A DNA stretch of 64,000 nt from Nocardia macrotermitis. Lineage in GTDB: Bacteria; Actinomycetota; Actinomycetes; Mycobacteriales; Mycobacteriaceae. The stretch is taken from the NCBI RefSeq assembly GCF_009604405.1, contig NZ_WEGK01000012.1, positions 124,001 through 188,000 of the forward strand, given 5' to 3'. This document shows, in pieces, positions 59,705 through 64,000 of this stretch. A program made the translations under genes and the position numbers. The notes under the pieces are model-generated. The model made no database searches and was not told where the DNA came from. It worked only from the letters and a program-made list of their open reading frames with translations. Numbering within the stretch: position 1 is the stretch's first letter; each line of letters opens with the position of its first letter.

Positions 59705-60306
59705 GGGCGTTCGAAATACTCTCGGGCCCAAGCTTGTCGTCGCAGCAGCCAGGATGCGAACAGGGGCTGCACGGTAGATGTCCTGTCTCGTCGAGGCTGA
59801 GGCGGTCTCGCTGATGTGAGACGAGTGGCCGGAGTTCGGCAGTGCGCCACCCACCGGGACTTGACGACTCGGCATGGCGAGAGCCGGTCCAGCTGGGGGG
59901 AGTGTGCTTGACGGGTTCGAGTTCGCGGAATCTGCGGTTCGATGTCCTTACTTGACATAATGTCAATTATCGGCGCAATGATGTGGGTGGTGCGAGCTGG
60001 GAATTATGGTGTTACGCAACGGGTTCGGCATGTTCGAGTCTGTGGCGTCCGGACTGCTGGCTTCGAGCGTTGGCGTTGGATGCGGGTGTGCGGCGCGTCC
60101 GCTCCGGCCCGATGTGATCGAAATCCTGTGTGCAACAGTATTTTTCGTATATTCGATCTTGAAACGGAATTTTTCCGATCGCGGCTGGGCGGCTCGGTCC
60201 GGCGAGTCGACCGGACGGCCCCAACTCCCCCTCATGGGAATCTCGTCTCGATTCGTCACTGTGACGTAACTATGGGATCAAGTTGCTCGGCGGCGGGTTG
60301 TCCGGA
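59705..60306. other. 602-bp AT-richer patch with a perfect dyad, no supported gene
   Basis: TTGACA-TAA-TGTCAA (59951-59965) is a perfect palindrome resembling a repressor site and also a -35 box. Downstream, 60121-60180 falls below 40 % G+C, far below the window average. Short frames at 60006-60269 (+) and 59963-60259 (-) exist, but neither resembles anything, and codon use is atypical. Could be the promoter area of a lost gene or a transferred scrap. Confidence 0.5.
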
Positions 60307-60348
60307 CACCAGTGCGGGCGGGCCCGGATGGGTCCGCCCGCACTGGTG
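60307..60348 (-). terminator. hairpin terminator of the lipoprotein gene
   Basis: 19-bp stem (one G-U pair), CACCAGTGCGGGCGGGCCC against its complement, loop GGAT. It starts 10 bp beyond the lipoprotein stop on the minus strand. Confidence 0.92.
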
Positions 60349-60357
60349 AGACGAGGG

Positions 60358-60948
60358 TCAGCTCGGGGACTTGGTCAGGTCGCCGTTCTCGTCTTCGGTG
60401 ATCGTGACGCCGTCCTTCTTGGAGGTGTCCTCGGTTTGGCTGATCAGGGTGTTGAGGCCGTCTACGCCGGAGCTGTCGCCGCTCTTGAGTTTGTCGAAGG
60501 CCGATTGCACGGTGTCGCCGAGTTTGCCCAGCGGGGCCGAGATCGTCTTGCACAGTGTGGGATTCGCCTTGGCGTCTTCCAGTGCCAGGCGGACCTCACG
60601 CTTGATGAACAGTGCGGCCAAGCCGCCCTTGACGAAGGCGGTGATGCGGCCCTTGGCGCCCTTCTTGAAGGTGCCCGCCTTCATCGGCTTGTACATCCAG
60701 CGGTGGAAGGTGCCGAATGCCAGGCCGGTGTGGGCGACGAACCGGGTCTTGGCGAAGGCTTTGGTGTTGGAGGTCGGACAGCTGGTGTCCTCGGCCTGCG
60801 CGTCGGCGGCGGTGCCGGTGGGGTCCGCCGGAATGGATTGTTCCGCACCGCTGCTGGCGGCGCTGGAGGATGACGAGCTCTTGCACCCGCCGACCAGGAC
60901 CACCACCGGTATCAACAACAGGACCAGTATTCGCATCAAACGATTCAC
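60358..60948 (-). CDS. lipoprotein of unknown function
   Basis: 196 residues. MNRLMRILVLLLIPVVVLVGGC with lipobox LVGGC, a Ser-rich linker, then a lysine-rich domain (FAKTRFVAHTGLAFGTFHRWMYKPMKAGTFKKGAKGRITAFVKGGLAALFIKREV ... LKSGDSSGVDGLN). A His in the hydrophobic part is notable. Similar lipoproteins occur in Nocardia and Rhodococcus; no function is known to me. GTG 60948 follows GGGAG. Ends at a strong hairpin. Confidence 0.85.
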   Translation of the reverse strand: MNRLMRILVLLLIPVVVLVGGCKSSSSSSAASSGAEQSIPADPTGTAADAQAEDTSCPTSNTKAFAKTRFVAHTGLAFGTFHRWMYKPMKAGTFKKGAKGRITAFVKGGLAALFIKREVRLALEDAKANPTLCKTISAPLGKLGDTVQSAFDKLKSGDSSGVDGLNTLISQTEDTSKKDGVTITEDENGDLTKSPS

Positions 60949-61257
60949 ACCACACTCCCGACATCCGAACTGATGTATTCCGGCCGTAGAGTACCCCAGC
61001 AATCGCTCGGCAATCCAGTTGTTCGTTCAGGTTCGGTGCTGGAATCCGCGCTCGCGCTGGACAACTCGGGTGTCGATTGTCCGATTCGTGGAGAATTGCC
61101 AACGGCGGCACGTGGATTCCGGGGTCGAGCACAATGTCGGCGAAAGTCCTGGACCTGCCCGGTTGTGCCGCGTGCGATGGTCCGCGAGAGCCGTGGTGCC
61201 GAGGGTTCGGCTGTCCCGCATGCCATTACGGCCCGAGCGGGTCCCGCTCCCCTGGTT
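60949..61257. other. 309-bp gap, no gene
   Basis: Between the lipoprotein start and the transporter terminator. Nothing recognisable besides the lipoprotein promoter region. Confidence 0.4.
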
Positions 61258-61291
61258 CGGCCGTGTTCCGCGAGCTCACGGAACACGGCCG
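61258..61291 (-). terminator. hairpin terminator of the MHS transporter
   Basis: Perfect 13-bp stem CGGCCGTGTTCCG with its complement, 8-base loop, 12 bp beyond the transporter stop. Confidence 0.9.
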
Positions 61292-61303
61292 GGGTGGATG
61301 CCG

Positions 61304-62626
61304 TCAGACGGCGTCCTGTTTCTCCACGATGGGGATCTCGCCGCTTTCCGGGACGCTGGTGCCGCGCAGGGACGCTCCGACGGTTTCGCGCAGGAACACC
61401 CACGCGATCAGGCCCAGGACACACGAGCCGACCATGAAGTAGGCGGGGAACAGGTCCCAGTGGGTGGCGTCGATGACCCATTGGCTGATCAGGGGTGCGG
61501 TGCCGCCGAACAGCGCGGTGGACACGTTGTAGGACAGGGCGAATCCGGCGTAGCGCACGTGGGTGGGGAAGATCGCCGGGAAGGTCGCGGAGATGGTGGA
61601 CAGCTGTGGCACGTACAGCAGGCCCAGGACGATGAATCCGGTGATGGCCCAGCCGATTCCCTTGCCCATGAGCCAGTACATGGGTATGGACAGCAGCCCG
61701 AGTCCGATGAGGGAGATCAGCCACATGGGTTTGCGGCCGATGCGGTCGGACAGTCCGCCGGCCAGTGGTAGGACCAGGGCCATGACGAGTTGGCCGATCA
61801 GGACCATGGCGGTGGTCTGGGTGTCGCTGACGCCGATGGTGCCGTGCAGGTAGGTGGGCATGTAGGCGAGCAGGGTGTAGTTGACGACGTTCAGGGCGAT
61901 GACCAGGCCGGCGAGGGTGAGCAGTTCGCGGCGGTAGTCGGTGAGGAGTTTGAGCAGGCCGCCCTTGGGGTGGTCCTGTTCGGCGACTTCGGTGAAGACC
62001 GGGGATTCGTCGAGTTTGCTGCGCAGGTACCAGCCGACGAGGCCCAGGGGGATGGCGATGAGGAACGGGATGCGCCAGCCCCACTGTTGCATCTGGGTGT
62101 CGTCGAGCATGACCTGCATGAGCAGTACGACCGCGGAGCCGCCGATGAAGCCGCTCAGGGTGCCGAATTCCAGGAAGCTGCCCAGGAAGCCGCGGCGTTT
62201 GTCGTCGACGGATTCGGCGAGATAGGTTGCGGCGCCGCCGTATTCGCCGCCGGTGGAGAAGCCCTGGATGACGCGCAGGACGATCAGCAGGATGGGGGCG
62301 GCGATGCCGATGCTGTCGTGGCTGGGGATGATGCCGATGAGTCCGGTGACCGTGGCCATGAGCAGGATGGTGACGGCCAGGACGGCTTTGCGTCCGATGC
62401 GGTCGCCGAGGGGGCCCCACCACATGCCGCCGACGGGGCGTAGGACGAAGGAGATGGCGAAGCCGAGCAGGGTGCCGATGGTGCCGAGGGAGCCGGGGAA
62501 GAAGGCGTGGGTGAGGTAGGTGGCGGTGGCGGCGTAGACGCCGTAGTCGTACCACTCGGTGGCGTTGCCCATGGCCGCGGCGGCGACGGATCGTCGTTGT
62601 TGTGGTTGCGGGTCGCGGTTTGTCAC
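61304..62626 (-). CDS. MHS-family metabolite:H+ symporter (ProP/KgtP-like)
   Basis: 440 residues, 12 transmembrane segments. Family motifs: MGNATEWYDYGVYAA (helix 1), GDRIGRKAVL in loop 2-3, RVIQGFSTGGEYGGAATYLAE in helix 5 and GGLSDRIGRKPMWL. Imports organic acids or compatible solutes with protons (alpha-ketoglutarate, proline or betaine in studied relatives). GTG 62626 follows GGAGAGGAG; the frame extends to 62827 without support. A CRP-type site lies 187 bp upstream. Confidence 0.92.
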   Translation of the reverse strand: MTNRDPQPQQRRSVAAAAMGNATEWYDYGVYAATATYLTHAFFPGSLGTIGTLLGFAISFVLRPVGGMWWGPLGDRIGRKAVLAVTILLMATVTGLIGIIPSHDSIGIAAPILLIVLRVIQGFSTGGEYGGAATYLAESVDDKRRGFLGSFLEFGTLSGFIGGSAVVLLMQVMLDDTQMQQWGWRIPFLIAIPLGLVGWYLRSKLDESPVFTEVAEQDHPKGGLLKLLTDYRRELLTLAGLVIALNVVNYTLLAYMPTYLHGTIGVSDTQTTAMVLIGQLVMALVLPLAGGLSDRIGRKPMWLISLIGLGLLSIPMYWLMGKGIGWAITGFIVLGLLYVPQLSTISATFPAIFPTHVRYAGFALSYNVSTALFGGTAPLISQWVIDATHWDLFPAYFMVGSCVLGLIAWVFLRETVGASLRGTSVPESGEIPIVEKQDAV

Positions 62627-63024
62627 GCGCGAGCTCCTCTCCCCGTGGTGTTGAGGGCACCGCGATGTCGCAGTGCGGAATTTCGATGTCGCCATGCGGG
62701 TTACAGAATGGCAACGAATGCCACGTTTACCCGGTTCGAAACAGCGGCAAACGGAGGGATCCTCCGAGAAGGTGTCGATACACACGGGACGACCAGTGAC
62801 TATACCCAGTTTTGTGATGGTCGTCACACTTGCTGATTCTGGCGTGATTGGCTAGGAGTGGTCGCTGACGGACAGTCGGTCACACTCCCCCGCGCGCGGC
62901 CGACTCGGGTGACGGACACGTCGGCGGCCACTCACGACACGCCGCGCCACGCCGCGTAGATTGACCCCGACGATGCCGAGTTTCCGGATTTCCCGGATGA
63001 ACCGCTCCCTAGGGGGACCACGAC
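62627..63024. other. 398-bp divergent control region
   Basis: Separates the MHS symporter and APC permease genes. Holds a CRP-consensus site, an 8-bp-arm dyad GACGACCA (62788-62795)/TGGTCGTC (62818-62825) and a repeated CGATGTCGC-N-TGCGG (62663 and 62684 region). No gene. Confidence 0.6.
62813..62828. promoter_or_regulatory. perfect CRP/FNR-family consensus site
   Basis: TGTGA-TGGTCG-TCACA matches the CRP consensus TGTGA-N6-TCACA, also used by actinobacterial Crp/GlxR, at all ten fixed bases. It stands 187 bp from the symporter start and 197 bp from the permease start. Confidence 0.7.
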
Positions 63025-64000
63025 GTGACCACGACCGAACAACGGCCGCGATCTCGATTCCGGACCTGGTTGCTCGAAGGGGCGAACGAGGATCAGTACT
63101 CGCGCCATCCCGGCCCGATGGTCAAGCAGACCGAGGAGGCCCATCAGCGGTCGTGGTGGAAGGTGATGTGCCTGACCGGTGTCGACTACTTCTCCACGCT
63201 CGGCTATCAGCCGGGGATCGCGGCCGTCGCGGCGGGGGTGCTGTCCCCGATGGCGACGCTGGTGCTGGTGGTGTTGACGTTGCTGGGCGCGCTGCCGGTG
63301 TATCGGCGGGTGGCGCGCGAGAGCCCGCACGGCGGTGGGTCGTTGGCGATGTTCGCCGATGTGTTGCCGCGCTGGACCGGCAAGGTGTTCATTCTGGTGC
63401 TGCTGGGGTTCGCGGCGACGGATTTCGTGATCACGATGACGTTGTCCGCGGCCGACGGCGCCGCGCACATCGTGGAGAATCCGCTGGTGCCGCACTGGCT
63501 GAGCGGGCACGCGATGCTGATCACGCTGGTGTTGCTGGCGTTGCTGGCGGCGATCTTCCTCAAGGGGTTCGCCGAGGCGATCGGTATCGCGGTCGGGCTG
63601 GTCGGGATGTATCTGGCGTTGAACGTGGTGGTCGCGGTGGTGGGGTTGTGGCATGTGTTCACCGCCTCGGGGCTGGTGGTGGACTGGTCGCACGCGTTGA
63701 CTGCCCAGCACGGCAGCGTTTTCGCGATGATCGGGGTGTCGCTGCTGGTGTTCCCGAAGCTGGCGTTGGGGTTGTCGGGTTTCGAGACCGGTGTCGCGGT
63801 GATGCCGCAGATCAAAGGCGATCCCGCTGAGCCGCAGGATGATCCGCGCACCCGGATCGCCGGGACGCGCAAGCTGCTCACCACCGCGGCGTTGATCATG
63901 AGCGCGTTCCTGATGGTCACCAGTTTCATCACCGTGGTGTTGATTCCGGAGAAGGAGTTCCGCAGTGGTGGTTCGGCCAACGGCCGGGCGCTGGCGTATC
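63025..64000 (+). CDS. APC-family amino-acid permease, C-terminus cut by window edge
   Basis: 325 codons visible, frame open at the right edge. A soluble lead (~45 residues) precedes hydrophobic helices; WWKVMCLTGVDYFSTLGYQPGIAAVAAGVLSP is the first helix pair with an APC-like substrate loop, followed by RESPHGGGSLAMFADVLPRWTGK and FPKLALGLSGFETGVAVMPQIKG. Resembles actinobacterial APC transporters of ~650 residues. GTG 63025 has AGGGGG 9 bases upstream. Divergent from the symporter. Confidence 0.88.
   Translation, partial: MTTTEQRPRSRFRTWLLEGANEDQYSRHPGPMVKQTEEAHQRSWWKVMCLTGVDYFSTLGYQPGIAAVAAGVLSPMATLVLVVLTLLGALPVYRRVARESPHGGGSLAMFADVLPRWTGKVFILVLLGFAATDFVITMTLSAADGAAHIVENPLVPHWLSGHAMLITLVLLALLAAIFLKGFAEAIGIAVGLVGMYLALNVVVAVVGLWHVFTASGLVVDWSHALTAQHGSVFAMIGVSLLVFPKLALGLSGFETGVAVMPQIKGDPAEPQDDPRTRIAGTRKLLTTAALIMSAFLMVTSFITVVLIPEKEFRSGGSANGRALAY

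Noticed and set aside
60006..60269. 87-codon plus-strand frame with a hydrophobic stretch
   Set aside because: No family, atypical codon use in an AT-rich patch, and an equally long antisense frame; evidence too thin for a gene.

Overview
The window is about 70 % G+C, densely coded and rich in GTG starts. It carries many TetR and MarR regulators, a KasA-like ketosynthase, XRE (DUF5753)/DUF397 pairs, a conservon and a furA-katG pair. Together these point to a mycolic-acid-type actinomycete, most likely Nocardia or a close relative. That placement is inferred from gene families; no rRNA or tRNA gene is visible.

Layout. 1-4400: aldo/keto reductase (cut by the left edge) behind a MerR-type 19-bp-spacer promoter, a MarR regulator, and a DHA2 drug exporter with three extra C-terminal beta-sandwich repeats. 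4470-10740: a Calvin-cycle locus, with a cbbR-like LysR gene diverging from cbbL-cbbS-cbbX-cbbF-cbbP (red-type RuBisCO, its AAA+ activase, FBPase and phosphoribulokinase), next to a decayed pyruvate phosphate dikinase fragment. 10742-25080: accessory genes (anchored binding protein, DUF1275, two AKR/NmrA loci with TetR, patatin, XRE/DUF397/methyltransferase, MarR and hydrolase) with several broken genes and one 21-bp-phased repeat array. 25649-27300: a DMATS-type aromatic prenyltransferase followed by isopentenyl-diphosphate isomerase. 27328-39120: ComB, Uma2, a TetR/ketosynthase pair with overlapping control, alpha/beta hydrolases (one lacking its catalytic His), TetR regulators with clear palindromic operators, a flavodoxin-like oxidoreductase, a lipoprotein and a nitronate monooxygenase.

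39374-47071: Nudix hydrolase, a methionine-salvage operon mtnAB (fusion)-mtnD-mtnC with stop/start overlaps, a conservon cvnB-cvnC-cvnD without a linked sensor kinase, a LysE exporter and a GabD2-type dehydrogenase. 47246-50627: acetaldehyde-type dehydrogenase with DUF779 partner and an AcoR-like GAF regulator. 50738-58406: LLM flavin oxidoreductase, lipoprotein, M50 protease, Sel1 protein, an internally deleted FAD monooxygenase, an AhpD-like protein, and katG-furA with a FurA-type palindrome. 58746-64000: small membrane and secreted proteins, an AT-rich gene-poor patch, a lipoprotein, an MHS-family transporter and an APC permease (cut by the right edge) sharing an intergenic region with a perfect CRP-consensus site.

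Together the genes suggest a chromosome segment mixing facultative CO2 fixation, sulfur salvage and lipid or xenobiotic metabolism, under many local repressors that regulate themselves and a divergent neighbour. At least seven gene remnants show active decay of accessory DNA.
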